64,000 nucleotides of DNA from Aaosphaeria pasadenensis (taxonomy: Eukaryota > Ascomycota > Dothideomycetes > Pleosporales). The translations under genes and the position numbers were made by a program. The stretch is from contig JAKLMB010000011.1 of the NCBI GenBank assembly GCA_022813625.1, forward strand, positions 434,001 to 498,000. Reading direction: 5' to 3'. Positions within the stretch are counted from its first letter, which is position 1. Each line of letters opens with the position of its first letter. Below, one piece after another: positions 54,683-64,000 of the stretch. Under the pieces are notes generated by a model. That model was not told the origin of the DNA and searched no databases. It was given only the letters and a program-made list of their open reading frames with translations.

Positions 54683-55357
54683 ATGCCTCGCCCAAACCGC
54701 TACCACCCCTACCAACGTAGCAACAACCAGGCCTCTCAGCGCTCACCCTCCACCTCCCCACGCTTCCCCTCCAACGCCTCCCTCCACATCCAACAACCCC
54801 TCTCCGCCATCGCCGAGAACAACGCAGCTGAGAGTGGCATCACATCTTTCCACGCCGTGAACCCAGGCTTCATCCGCGCCATGACCGTCGACGGCACGCC
54901 GCTGATCGCACGCTCCGTCCTCCAAGGCCCCAACGGCATGTTCCACATCCAGATGGAAGCCGTGCGGTACCCCAGCCAATTCTCACCCGCGCAGCAGCAA
55001 CAGCCGTACTTCCAAGCCCAGCAGCATCTCGGGTTCCCAACTGGCGTGGAGCCCTCGGTCGATGCTAGTAGACTCGCGGCGACGGTGTCGGCCTCGCGGA
55101 TCGGGCGGGCGGACAGCGTGGTTGGATCTATCAGCGACAGGGGGGATGAGGGATCGATCAAGTCTCACGACGATGACTGTGCGGTTGAGACTGACGACGA
55201 GGATGCCGTTGGCGAGGCGGACGACAATGCGTTTGACGCTGTCAGTGCGGCCTTGGTCGACTCGCAGTACGAGAATGCGGTCTCGGAGCAGAAGCGCATG
55301 ATGTTCGAATACATGCAGTCCAGGTATTCCGGCAGTGTTGGCTTCGTGCAGCCTTAG
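54683..55357 (+). CDS. Unassigned 224-residue protein
   Basis: A single frame with a favourable context (CAAAATGCC) after a long pyrimidine- and A-rich leader of the kind seen on well-expressed fungal genes. The N-terminus is basic, Ser/Pro/Asn/Gln-rich and probably disordered. The middle has a short conserved-looking core (VNPGFIRAMTVDGTPLIARS, GPNGMFHIQMEAV). A Gln-rich stretch follows, then an acidic segment (HDDDCAVETDDEDAVGEADD) and a C-terminal helix (EQKRMMFEYMQSRYSG). I recognise no family. The leader and codon use (many C-ending codons) make it more likely real than the other orphans here. Confidence 0.65.
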   Translation: MPRPNRYHPYQRSNNQASQRSPSTSPRFPSNASLHIQQPLSAIAENNAAESGITSFHAVNPGFIRAMTVDGTPLIARSVLQGPNGMFHIQMEAVRYPSQFSPAQQQQPYFQAQQHLGFPTGVEPSVDASRLAATVSASRIGRADSVVGSISDRGDEGSIKSHDDDCAVETDDEDAVGEADDNAFDAVSAALVDSQYENAVSEQKRMMFEYMQSRYSGSVGFVQP

Positions 55358-55741
55358 ATGGCTCTGCGAAAAGGTCAGTAACACTGGCTGGCTTAAGGGG
55401 AGTCGGACTTGATGTGCCGTTTCTGGCGATATACTCCACTGCTCTTTCCTCTTCTTCTTCGCTCGCTATTATCTTAGGGTTCTTTTTTTTCCTGTCTTGT
55501 ATCCAAGCGCCGCTTCTGCTCCAGCGTTCGCAACGAAATTGTCTTGTAATGACCGGCGCATCTGGAGGTTAGCGATCGATTTCTGTGGCTATCTGTCTTT
55601 CTCAACTCACTTAGTACTGAAATCAATTCATCTCTTACCATTTCCTCACTGTCCTCGTATGATTCTCCACACGTGATGCAATCACTACATAGAACTATCG
55701 TACACTCCTCTCCTCAACAACACTGAAATGCTCCATGAATT

Positions 55742-56070
55742 GAATCCACGGTACTGAAAAAAAACCTCCTCACCTCAAGGATCCCCCTTCTTCATCAAAC
55801 CCCTCGGCCTCCCCGACTCACGAACTCACGGTACTGGAAAGCATCCTCACGTTTCCACCCTCTTCATCTCCATCCACCTCCCCCCAGCCTCCCAAATTCA
55901 CGATTTTACGGGGACTGGAAATCAATATCACGTTTCCCCCCTCCTAATCATCTCCACCCTCACGAGCCCACGGTACGTACACAGCACACATCTCAACCAT
56001 CCAACTCCTCACGTTTGCACCCTCCTCATCTCCACCTCACAAATCCACGGTACGCACATCACTTCTGCCA
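55742..56070. repeat. Degenerate tandem repeat, about 80-bp unit
   Basis: CACGGTAC recurs at 55747, 55827, 55969 and 56046, with a mutated copy at about 55904. A second word, TCACGTTT plus a CACCCTCxTCATCTCCA-like tail, recurs near 55847, 55928 and 56009 with 81-bp spacing. Confidence 0.7.
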
Positions 56071-56838
56071 TCTCACTCAGCCCCCTTCCCCTCCACCTCC
56101 CGATCTCCCTCCCGCACCGTTAGTTAGCTCCCCTATCCACCCGTCCCGTCTCGTACATCCATCGCTCCACCGTTGACTGCGCCGCCACAAGCAGCCGCCC
56201 GCCCATGTGCCTGTGCCCGTGCCTGTCTTATTCCTCCAACCCACTCGATCCCGCTTTCCTCTGTCGGTGTTGGTTCCTCACCGATGTGGGTTTGATTAGG
56301 GCAGGCGCTTCGATGTGGCGTGGATGAGTGGTGGAACAGGGGTTCACACTAAGGTTGATTTGGTTGGTTTGGTTGGTGGATGAATGGAGGGATGGATGTG
56401 TTGAGATGGTTAGATGGGTAGATGGGATGAGGTGGTATGAGATGGCGCGTAGGGTTGTTGGGGTTTTGGGTGGTTGGGTGTGGTTGTGTTGGGAGAGAGG
56501 GAGAGATATTGGATTGGGAGGAGTAGTCAGTGAGTCAGTGAGTCAGTGAGCGAGAGGTGGATGGATGGTGGAGTACTTGTGTGTATGGACGTTATGTGCG
56601 GTTGGCTAAGGGAGCAAGGAAAGAAGTAAGCAGTTGGTATGATTGCTGTATGTCTAAGATTCTGTGTCCTAAGTTTGATAGGATCCTTTATGCGTCCCTC
56701 CTTTCACTTCAATAGTAAACAAATGTTTGATAGCTCACTTACTTCCACCATCATCCCATCACTCATCCCATCACTCACTCACTTTCTAAAAAGTAAAAAT
56801 AAAAACACAAACCCCAAAAAGAACTATTGCTCCTTCCC

Positions 56839-56849
56839 AGACTCGAACC
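56839..56849 (-). promoter_or_regulatory. B-box-like element downstream of U6
   Basis: On the minus strand this reads GGTTCGAGTCT, matching the Pol III B-box consensus GGTTCGANTCC in all but the last base. It lies about 20 bp beyond the U6 terminator. No tRNA can be folded around it. Yeast SNR6 is known to need a B box downstream of its terminator. Confidence 0.6.
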
Positions 56850-56867
56850 CACAACACAAAAAAGTGC

Positions 56868-56878
56868 AAAAAAAAAAA
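56868..56878 (-). terminator. Pol III terminator of U6
   Basis: A run of eleven T residues on the minus strand immediately follows the U6 3' end. Confidence 0.85.
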
Positions 56879-56974
56879 CGGTGGCATCTCTTTGATTGAG
56901 CGTGTCATCCTTGGTGCAGGGGCCATGCTAATCTTCTCTGTATAGTTTCATTTGACCAAGTGTCCCATTGGGAC
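56876..56974 (-). ncRNA. U6 spliceosomal RNA
   Basis: Catalytic-core RNA of the spliceosome. On the minus strand the 5' end forms a hairpin (GTCCC-AAT-GGGAC) and is followed by the highly conserved ACAGAGAAGATTAGCATGGC block. Next come CCCTGCACCAAGGATGACACGC and a 3' end in oligo-T, where the LSm ring binds. ACAGAGA pairs with 5' splice sites, and AGC with GGATGA belongs to the U2/U6 and internal stem-loop elements. Length is about 96 nt plus U-tail, normal for the family. No intron is present, unlike in fission yeast U6. The TATA box upstream and B box downstream are those of a Pol III gene. Confidence 0.95.
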
Positions 56975-56997
56975 AAAAGACGTTTGAAAATATTCTG

Positions 56998-57005
56998 TTT
57001 ATATA
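56998..57005 (-). promoter_or_regulatory. TATA box of U6 gene
   Basis: The minus-strand word TATATAAA lies 24-31 bp upstream of the U6 5' end, the standard position for an external U6 promoter element. Confidence 0.75.
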
Positions 57006-57278
57006 CATGGTTCTAAAGTCGAAATAAATATTGTAAGTGAAGGTTTGCGGTGGTGGGTGGTGCTGGAGCGCCAGGTGAGAGTGAAAGGCAGCAGCGAGCG
57101 TCATGTGACTACGACAGTGAGGGCCATGCCTGCCTAACTAGGCACGCAAACGTGATGGGAGTGATTGTGGTCATGGATACGGGCAGATGATTGGTTATGT
57201 TTATTGTAAGCTAGAATAATATATGTACGGAGAAGAGAATAGTAGCAAATGATGGTAATGCATACCAGTACACATTAT

Positions 57279-58711
57279 CTACGACCCAGCGATCTTGCTG
57301 TGAGGAGCCACACCTGGGTAATACGAAGCTGGCAACGTCGGGATAGGGATGCTGACAGTCGTCCCAAACGCGGTCTTGAGATCCTCTTTCATAGAGGCTG
57401 CGGAATGGCCAGTGGGTGCCGCTGTCTGCGTGCTCGTCGTCGCAGCATACGATTTGCCCGTGCCGGACTTCAAGCAGAAGCCACTGCCATAGCCAGAACG
57501 GCACGAGTAGATCTGCTTAGAGCCAGTTTCGGTCCACATAGAAAGGTCGGTGATCTTGATGTCAGTGCATGGAGCGCCGTCTGCGCAAGCAACCTTGATA
57601 GGTCCTCGTTGGGCGCCGTTCGCCATGCCGCCCTTCCAGTTCTGTATCATCAGTTAGCATCAAGGATAACGCGCGGAGAGTATGGCCTACCTTGAACGTC
57701 ATGTTGCTAAGTTGAACACCGTTTCCTTCCAGCTTGCTCATCGATGACCAGTATTGATCAATGTCAAGGGAGTACGCGTTCCCGTGGCCGATGAAATTCT
57801 CAAACGTGACATCTTCCACATATCCGCTTCCACCGTTTGACTTGATCATCATCATCTGGTTCGACTTCCAGGTATAGATGTTCTTGTAGTGAACTTTCGA
57901 GATGGCTGTGTCAACACCCAGGGAACCCATTGCGCATCCGCCGCTCCAGTTGCAGTAGATATTTTCGATGAGAATATTCTTGGAAGGGCTCTTGACCGTC
58001 ACACATTCGTCCTTGTTGGTGACCATGATGTCGTGAATCCAGATGTTATCGCCCCACACATCAACACCATCAAGGCCTCCCCAATCACCACCGCGAATGG
58101 CCATGTTGTAGGCCTCGCCGTTCGTGCAAGTCGAGAAGACCAGATGGAAGGCGGGCGCATCCACGAGAATAAGGTCGTGTACAGAAAAGTTCTGAGACTT
58201 CTCCACGCGCAAGAGACGGGCTCCTGACCGGCTGCCTTGAGCGTGAAGCTCGTAGCCATTGCCTATGTATTTCATGAGTAAGCTCCAACTAGATGGAGTG
58301 ATAATACCTACCTTGGATGGCGCCCTTGCCGTTGCTGCTGAACATCTCAAAATCATTGGTATTGCGAATGAAAAACATGTTGCCTCCTGCAGTACCTGTA
58401 CGATAGATGACGCCATCTAATTGAAGCGCCCATGCCTTGCCTCCCTCAAAGGTAACCCAGGTCTTCATCGCATAATTACCCGATGGAACTACAACGGTGC
58501 CTCCAGTCTTGCATGCTGCGAAAGCAGATGCTAGAGGAGGTCCAAGATCAGTCGACTTGTCCGCCTTCGCGCCATAGTTCAACACATTGCAGGTTTTCTT
58601 TGCAGTCTTGGTCGCAACACTGGTGGAGGGTCCGACCTTGCCGGAAAGCTGACCGAAGACAGCTGTAGGAAGCACAGCAATGGCTCCGAGGACGAAGTTA
58701 GCGAAACGCAT
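57279..58711 (-). CDS. rhgA: Secreted rhamnogalacturonan hydrolase (GH28, rhamnogalacturonase A type)
   Basis: Extracellular endo-hydrolase of the rhamnogalacturonan I backbone of pectin. Three exons on the minus strand (58711-58312, 58262-57691, 57641-57279) give 444 residues. A signal peptide (MRFANFVLGAIAVLPTAVFG) precedes the mature start QLSGKVGP. The beta-helix shows the rhamnogalacturonase pattern: CNVLNYGAKADKSTDLGP, WALQLDGVIYRTGT, DGVDVWG at about 198-204, and NKDECVTVKS with its acidic pair near 218-219. GGCAMGSLG at about 241-249 stands where polygalacturonases have the GHGxSIGS motif. That difference separates it from endo-polygalacturonases. The C-terminus ends in a Thr/Ala-rich linker and SIPIPTLPASYYPG. 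It is complete. The AA9 gene lies just upstream on the same strand. Confidence 0.94.
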
Positions 58712-59733
58712 TGTTTGTTAATGAGTGAACCTGCACAGCAAAAGCACAAAAACGAGTGACTGAAAAAAATGAGTGACAATGGTAGTAAAACGAAAGTATC
58801 TCCCGACTGAAAGGAGTGTCAAGATGACCGAAGATACACAAAAGGGACGATGTCCTCGTTTTGAACTGTTTCTAGACCTCATCAGCCCACGATCCACCTT
58901 GTGGGACTTGCCACGGGACAACGCCCTCTCATTTCAACTCGGCAAAGCTTAGCAAAATCCACGAGTCAGGTATCTCAGATCGATCTATCAACGAGTAATT
59001 CCGACTCATGTTCATCGTTCCCCTTACTCTAAAAATGAGCTGGTTCTACAGTGCATATTTGCACACGACGAAGCGTCTTCCAGTCAGCGAAGGAGAGTAC
59101 GACGCGGCTTTGGAAGGTTGTAGATGCATGGAAAATCGGGAGATAAGTCAAAGCCACAGACTCGGATAGATGAAAAGGTGGAGATGCAAACGTACGCAGG
59201 CAATCAAATTTGGCATCGAAATGAACTAGAAACGGATTCGTGGAAACGCCGTTTCATCATCAATTAGAGGAGGATCGTCGCTAGGATGTCCGCTTGCACC
59301 ATAAGACTGGAACCGTCGAACCTGCTGGTGGAAGCTCTAGAACTCTTGCCCTGAAGAAATTCCTAGTGATCGGCGAATAGGGCATTTAATGGATATCAAA
59401 CGTACGATGGATAATAGATCATGATGGATGAGGGATGGAAGTGTTGAATCTCTGATGATGTGTCTCATTCACGCTAGTCCTAGCTCAGTCAATCTGACAG
59501 CAAGCCGGGCAGCCTTAGCGCAACCCCTATCAGACTATGGACATGTCACGATGAGTGTGAGCGAATCCTCATTCAACCTCTAATACAATTTGTATTTATG
59601 CTATGGCTACGTTAGTTCCTCGACAGCTCTTATTCACTCCTAACGTAATGACATCATACGCTAACACCAATATGCTGAGCATTTCGACATGCAGAATCTA
59701 CTGACGACCATGAATCAATCCAATTCATCTCAT
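58712..59733. other. Promoter of the GH28 gene / 3' flank of the AA9 gene
   Basis: A 1.0-kb spacer between the two co-oriented wall-degrading genes. I see no open frame of interest and no site that I would name with confidence. Confidence 0.55.
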
Positions 59734-60487
59734 CTAGCCAGTCCAAACCTTGGGGCCGGGCATGCTGTAGGAGCGAGGGTTGTTCCACTTGTTAAATGCG
59801 ATACCTGAATTACGCGGTTAGCGATGGACGGGTTATCTTCGTTCACTTTCACAACTTACCTGGGTCGGAAGCCTTGTAAAGACCTGGAATCTTGACGGCT
59901 GGTCCTGGAGTACCTCCACCGGCTCCATCGATCTTGAGCTGGTAGCACTCAATGTAGAATTGTGCCTTGCCGACGTGGCCCTCGTGGAGACCAATGTGCT
60001 CGACACGGACGAGGTACTCGCCTGGAGGGATGTTCTGCTGGATGGTCCACTCGAGGCGATCCTTCTGCCAGCTGCACCAGCTGCCGTCATTGCCGGGAGA
60101 GCTTGGGTTGCAGAGGCCGTTCTCCATAACCTTGACCCAGTCACCAGATCCATCGTAGTCGGCGACAGAGCCGGGAGCCTTGGAGATGTAGACGAAACCC
60201 GGGCCGGGGTGCTCGATGAACTCGTTGTTGAAGAGCTTGAAGCCGAGCTTGTCACCGGCCTTGACGCTGTAGGTGGCGGTTCCGCCGGTCTTAGCGCCCT
60301 TGTTGCAGCGGAGGTCGTTGCTGTTCATGAGCTCGCTGGGGAAGGCTGGGTTGTACGAGTTGCTGTTCTTGCGAGTGTAGGCATACTCGCCACCGATGGA
60401 CGCGCCATTGACGATGAGGCGGTTGAAGATGTAGTGGGCCTCGGTCAGGGCCGGTGCCAACAAGGCGATGACAGCGAAAGCCTTCAT
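59734..60487 (-). CDS. AA9 lytic polysaccharide monooxygenase (former GH61)
   Basis: Secreted copper enzyme that oxidatively cleaves cellulose or related glucans. Two exons on the minus strand (60487-59860 and 59804-59734) give 232 residues. Cleavage of the signal peptide after ALTEA exposes His (HYIFNRLIVNG), the obligatory N-terminal residue of the copper histidine brace. The second brace His is probably in FIEHPGPGFVYIS, and the axial Tyr in KAQFYIECYQLKI with its conserved Gln. Cys pairs are present (LRCNK with IEC; LCNPS with WCSWQ). There is no cellulose-binding module. The second exon ends KWNNPRSYSMPGPKVWTG, the usual AA9 ending. The enzyme is complete and looks active. Confidence 0.94.
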
Positions 60488-62760
60488 GGTGGTCGAAGAC
60501 GAACGAAAGACTTTGATAATGATTGCGGAGCTCGTTGCTACAGGAGAAGAGAAATCACATTTCCGTCTCGAGATGCCTGAGTATTTATGCTCCTCCTCCT
60601 ATTCCACCACTATCAAACCCTTTTTCTCTCATTGGAGGAATATTCACATCTTGGCCTTTCTATTCGTTCATTTATCTGTACCACTTACTACAGATCGAAT
60701 TTGCACGTTATTCATCCTGCAATTAATTACTTCAGGACGAACTATGTGGTACGGACTCACCGCCAAGCATCGGGATATATTCCGGATGAAAGCTTCGTTC
60801 CAACCACGAGCCGCATATCTGGTTTGCCAAGATCTGGGGAAGATAGAGTTTAATCTGGCCCTCTCGACTACCGACTGCGGCAGTCATAGCGAGCAATAAC
60901 CGAAGTTGCACAGCTCCCCATACCCTGGCCTTTTGCCAGCGTCTCGTCGGAAATATCTCGCGGGTTCGACGCCTTCCGTATGACTGGTTTGGGGAGACTA
61001 CCGATGTAGCGAAGATTGCCATTGCTTCGGCTGGATGGATCCACCTTACATAGTGCTGTCTTGCCAAGGGCTAGTCTATTGCCCGTGGAATCCAAATTAG
61101 GATTCATGGTAATCTTTGAGTGGCAGGTGATTAGATCCTGTGGTTTCTCCGGCGCTGACCCACTGCTATGCAGCGAATCGTCGATAGAATCTTCTTGGAA
61201 TGGGGATTTCTTCGAGAAGAGGTCTTTGAAATCAAAGTTGGCATAGCCAACCTCTTTGCTTGAGTGCTTTGCACCATATGATGTTATATTGGAAAGCGTC
61301 CTGGCAATGGACCAAAGCAAGGCAGTCATCATTCAAGCCTGTGAGCACATCAACGTCTCTGTGTTGTCCCAACTTGTCAGACTGAAGTTCGAAAATGCCT
61401 CAGCACTGCCCACTACATGCCATATGGAAGAGTTGGTCGTCGAAAACGACTGTTGGCAAGCATTAATATTTCCCTTCAGAAGGTGAAATGTACAACAGCA
61501 AGGTCGGAAGATATAATGGTTCTTAGTATGTTTCAGTGTAACTCTTGTTGACGATTTAAAGTCGTCCAGGATTCAAGTCAAGTGGTTCGGAAGGAAGGCT
61601 TACGCAACTTCGTCGCTCGGTCTAAGCCGAAATCTCACCAACCCTCATAGGTAAACACCCAACCCACAAAAGATGCGACTTTAATATCTTTTGAATGACT
61701 TCTTGGAGGAGGAATTCGTACATTGCAGAGACTCATATGTCCTTGTGCTGCTCGAGATGGAGTGCTCGGACATCAGGTGCAGTCACTCTCGAAGCGATCA
61801 TCCCTTTCCCTAAACCACAAAGATCAACATGTCGACTTCAGGGCTTGACAACAATTCGAACATCTTTCAGGGTCCTCTGCGCTTACTTATACATTCCCAA
61901 AGCTTTACAGCAAAAGCAATTCATGTTGACTTCGACACCGACATGCATTGGCGTTCTTGACAACTGTCCGCCGCAACGACCAACACCCCCATCTCGAATC
62001 CCTCCCCCCTCGACAACCTCAGTCCACACCAAACAGTAAAACAACAAAACACCACAAGAAAACCCCTAAATAACCCAAACATCTCCCACCCATCATCTCC
62101 CCATCGCCAGCCAGCCCTATGCATCCACGCACAGATCCAACATCCACCCCAGCGCAGCCCTACGCGCAGGCGTCGCGACCCAAGTTTCAGCAATCTGACA
62201 TCAGCGCGCACGCACCCACGCAACCAACCGACCACGCCGCACGACGCAAGAGAGAAAAAAACATCCAGACGTAATGCCGAGCGATCTGAAAAAATGTCCT
62301 ACGATGTGGTCGTGCGAGCGAAGGAGGCATGCACGGCGTTTTACGAATGCGAGATGAGATGGCCAAGAGATGCGAGGCGCATGTGTATGCAGGTACAGAA
62401 ACTATAGTCATCTGTGAAAGATAATAAGTACCATCGTGGTCGCTTGGATTTGGTGGACATCAAGAAACCAACAAATCTGCAGTGCAGTCTCCAGCGAACA
62501 AGAAGAACACGATTTTCATTTGTCTGTATAACATTCATCGCAAAAGAGAATTGCAATAATATCTACCTACCTATCGACTCGACATCAGAAAACATCAACG
62601 AGCCAAAGATTTTCAACTTCAACTTCTACCACTTCATCTGTACATACATATATCAGTACATACCAACAACTGCACCAAACGAATCACTATACATATACAC
62701 ACCCACAACCAACAAAACCTGCACCACACACTCCACCCAAAAATCCCCAATAACAACAAG
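60488..62760. other. Promoter of the AA9 gene and empty spacer
   Basis: A TATA-like ATAAAT at 60583-60588 (minus strand) lies about 96 bp upstream of the AA9 start. Farther right there is a 154-codon minus-strand frame at 61332-60868 with no recognisable features. CA-rich sequence at 62570-62760 leads into the small frame that follows. No gene is supported. Confidence 0.5.
60583..60588 (-). promoter_or_regulatory. TATA-like element of AA9 gene
   Basis: GCATAAATAC on the minus strand, about 96 bp before the start codon. Confidence 0.4.
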
Positions 62761-63045
62761 ATGATCGGCCTCATCCTCCCAATCTACAACATTCACACCT
62801 CCTGGTCGCCATCACCGGCGGACACGATGATCGCGATGTACCAACTACCCACAATATCTTCACCCGCAAGTCAGGCCGCCTCATCGCCACCGACTACATC
62901 TCCATCTTCATCAACATCCACATCCACAAATACATCGCCATCGACAACCACGCCGGGGAATGGAGCTCAGATACAGCAGGCGTTAGAGCGTGCATTAATG
63001 TTTTGTGAGGATGCGGAGGAGGGCGATGTCTGTCGGACGGGATAA
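62761..63045 (+). CDS. Possible small Ser/Thr/Pro-rich protein
   Basis: A 94-codon frame whose ATG follows a CA-rich leader ending AACAACAAG, a good fungal start context. The N-terminus is hydrophobic-aromatic (MIGLILPIYNIHTSW), the centre is Ser/Thr/Pro low complexity, and the end is a short helix with a Cys (QQALERALMFCEDAEEGD). No family is recognised and no clear intron is seen. It may be the first exon of a longer gene or a chance frame. Confidence 0.3.
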   Translation: MIGLILPIYNIHTSWSPSPADTMIAMYQLPTISSPASQAASSPPTTSPSSSTSTSTNTSPSTTTPGNGAQIQQALERALMFCEDAEEGDVCRTG

Positions 63046-64000
63046 GCCTGGTGCGAGTGGGGGAGGGGGAGTGGGCCTGGTGCCGAGTAATGAGGAAGTG
63101 GAGTTGATTGAGGGGAAGTGTAAGATTATGCGTATGATTATGTATATATTGTATATTATTGTAAATACCAGCATGAGGGTTGTATATAGTGGGATGGATG
63201 GATGGACTTAATGGATCTGTATATAATTCTGAAATACTTTGATCTGTTTTGCACTGAAAATATTCAGTTTGGTTTTATACTAAGAAATGCTTTGATGTAT
63301 TGATCATCTTGAAGGTCTTTAATATGATGTTCATCGCTCATCGTTGGAGCCTTTGTCCAGGATTTCATCAGTTACCATGTGTAAGTGAAGAACGTAGATT
63401 GGCGGAAACCTCAAGTTTAGTCTCTAACGAAGGTTTGCAAGAAAATAATATGATGATCATAACATAACCGTCTTTCACGATGTCCTCTGCTAGATGTGTG
63501 GGCATTTTTCAAAGCAGAAGCATAACCTGGGTCGTTAATGGCCTAGCATGGAAACCATTTCATCGCGTGTGTATCTCCATATTCTTGGTTGGCACTCACT
63601 ATTTTGCCATCGTCATGTGCTGCGTTTAGTTTCATGATTCTCAAACATCATATTTAGCGCTCGAGTGTTGAAATTTTTTTCGAAACAAGCGCGTGAGGAT
63701 TGATACCGGAGAATTGTGAACAATCAATTTACGAGTCCGGTTATAGAACTTGAGCATGCTGTTGTTCAAGCACTTTTAGAATGGCATGGCATGAGATTGT
63801 TTACCATCTGCGACCTGTAGCAAGGCCTTCCAACGGTGTTCGGGCGTCCGATCTGGCCAGAGGCGCTGGGGTGGTCGCATGAAAGAGCCGCAGAGCCGCA
63901 AAGGAGACGAATGCCACGCGGAAGAGGATCATCAGGCGTGCACCGTGCTCCTTGGGGGAGAGATCGCATCGTGATATCCATGGTGTGTAGGGCTGGAGTT
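63046..64000. other. Right-hand end, no gene seen
   Basis: AT-rich to average sequence. A 71-codon minus-strand frame near 63981-63766 could be part of a gene beyond the edge but shows nothing recognisable. Confidence 0.45.

Larger units (their letters stand above)
55358..56867. other. Spacer with an 80-bp satellite
   Basis: 3' flank of the 224-residue gene, then a degenerate tandem repeat (55742-56070), then a TG-rich plus-strand stretch (56330-56560) with a GAGTCAGT triplet repeat at about 56524-56550. No gene is supported. Confidence 0.55.

Noticed and set aside
56837..56851. T-arm-like sequence of a tRNA on the minus strand
   Set aside because: The flanking bases do not pair into a T stem and no anticodon or acceptor arm is present; better explained as the U6 B box.
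60868..61332. 154-codon minus-strand frame
   Set aside because: No domain, no leader or promoter signal, ordinary composition; kept only as a note.
1..64000. Search for a CRISPR array, prophage, IS element or bacterial operon
   Set aside because: The window is fungal nuclear DNA; repeats found are adjacent tandem units without spacers and no transposase or integrase frame was seen.

Overview
The window is nuclear DNA from a filamentous ascomycete (Pezizomycotina; Dothideomycetes is my guess, held loosely). Reasons: many short 48-240 nt GT-AG introns, pyrimidine-rich leaders, a single-ORF fungal FGAM synthase, a KRE2/MNT1-type mannosyltransferase, a PHO-4 type phosphate permease, TAGGTACC-like motifs in spacers, and an AA9 LPMO beside a rhamnogalacturonan hydrolase. 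The last two point to a plant-associated or plant-decaying lifestyle.

Layout. 1-31 kb is a housekeeping block: the 3' part of ER glucosidase II alpha (+), the giant TRA1 of SAGA/NuA4 (-, three exons), FGAM synthase of purine synthesis (-), TFIIIC subunit Tfc1/tau95 (-, five exons), the PP2A B56 regulatory subunit (+, seven exons) and a fatty-acid elongase (+, four exons). 31-39 kb is a gene-poor island. It holds an intron-containing tRNA-Asp, minisatellites, diverged tandem repeats, palindromes and one 319-codon reading frame broken by two stops. 39-48 kb is again dense: phosphate permease (+), cytochrome c oxidase subunit COX6/Va (+), a GT15 mannosyltransferase (-) and, divergent from it across 254 bp, a gamma-tubulin complex component of the GCP5/6 type (+). 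48-56 kb is accessory in character: four proteins I cannot assign, an unusual duplicated splice-donor/22-bp repeat array upstream of one of them, and an 80-bp satellite. At 56.9 kb lies a U6 snRNA gene (-) with an upstream TATA box and a B-box-like element just past its terminator. 57-60.5 kb carries the two secreted plant-wall enzymes in tandem on the minus strand. The rest, to 64 kb, is nearly empty.

There is no operon logic, as expected for a fungus. The meaningful relations are the adjacent co-oriented GH28/AA9 pair and the shared promoter of the mannosyltransferase and GCP genes. Perfect TCACGTGA octamers lie upstream of TRA1, the phosphate permease and COX6. Exon boundaries were inferred by eye from GT-AG signals, reading-frame continuity and family conservation. 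No search or alignment was run.

I did not find a clear new multi-gene system. The items most worth following are the U6 promoter layout, the repeat/splice-donor array at 50.2-50.6 kb with its orphan gene, the interrupted frame at 35.5-36.4 kb, and two stop-free introns of length 3n in conserved genes.
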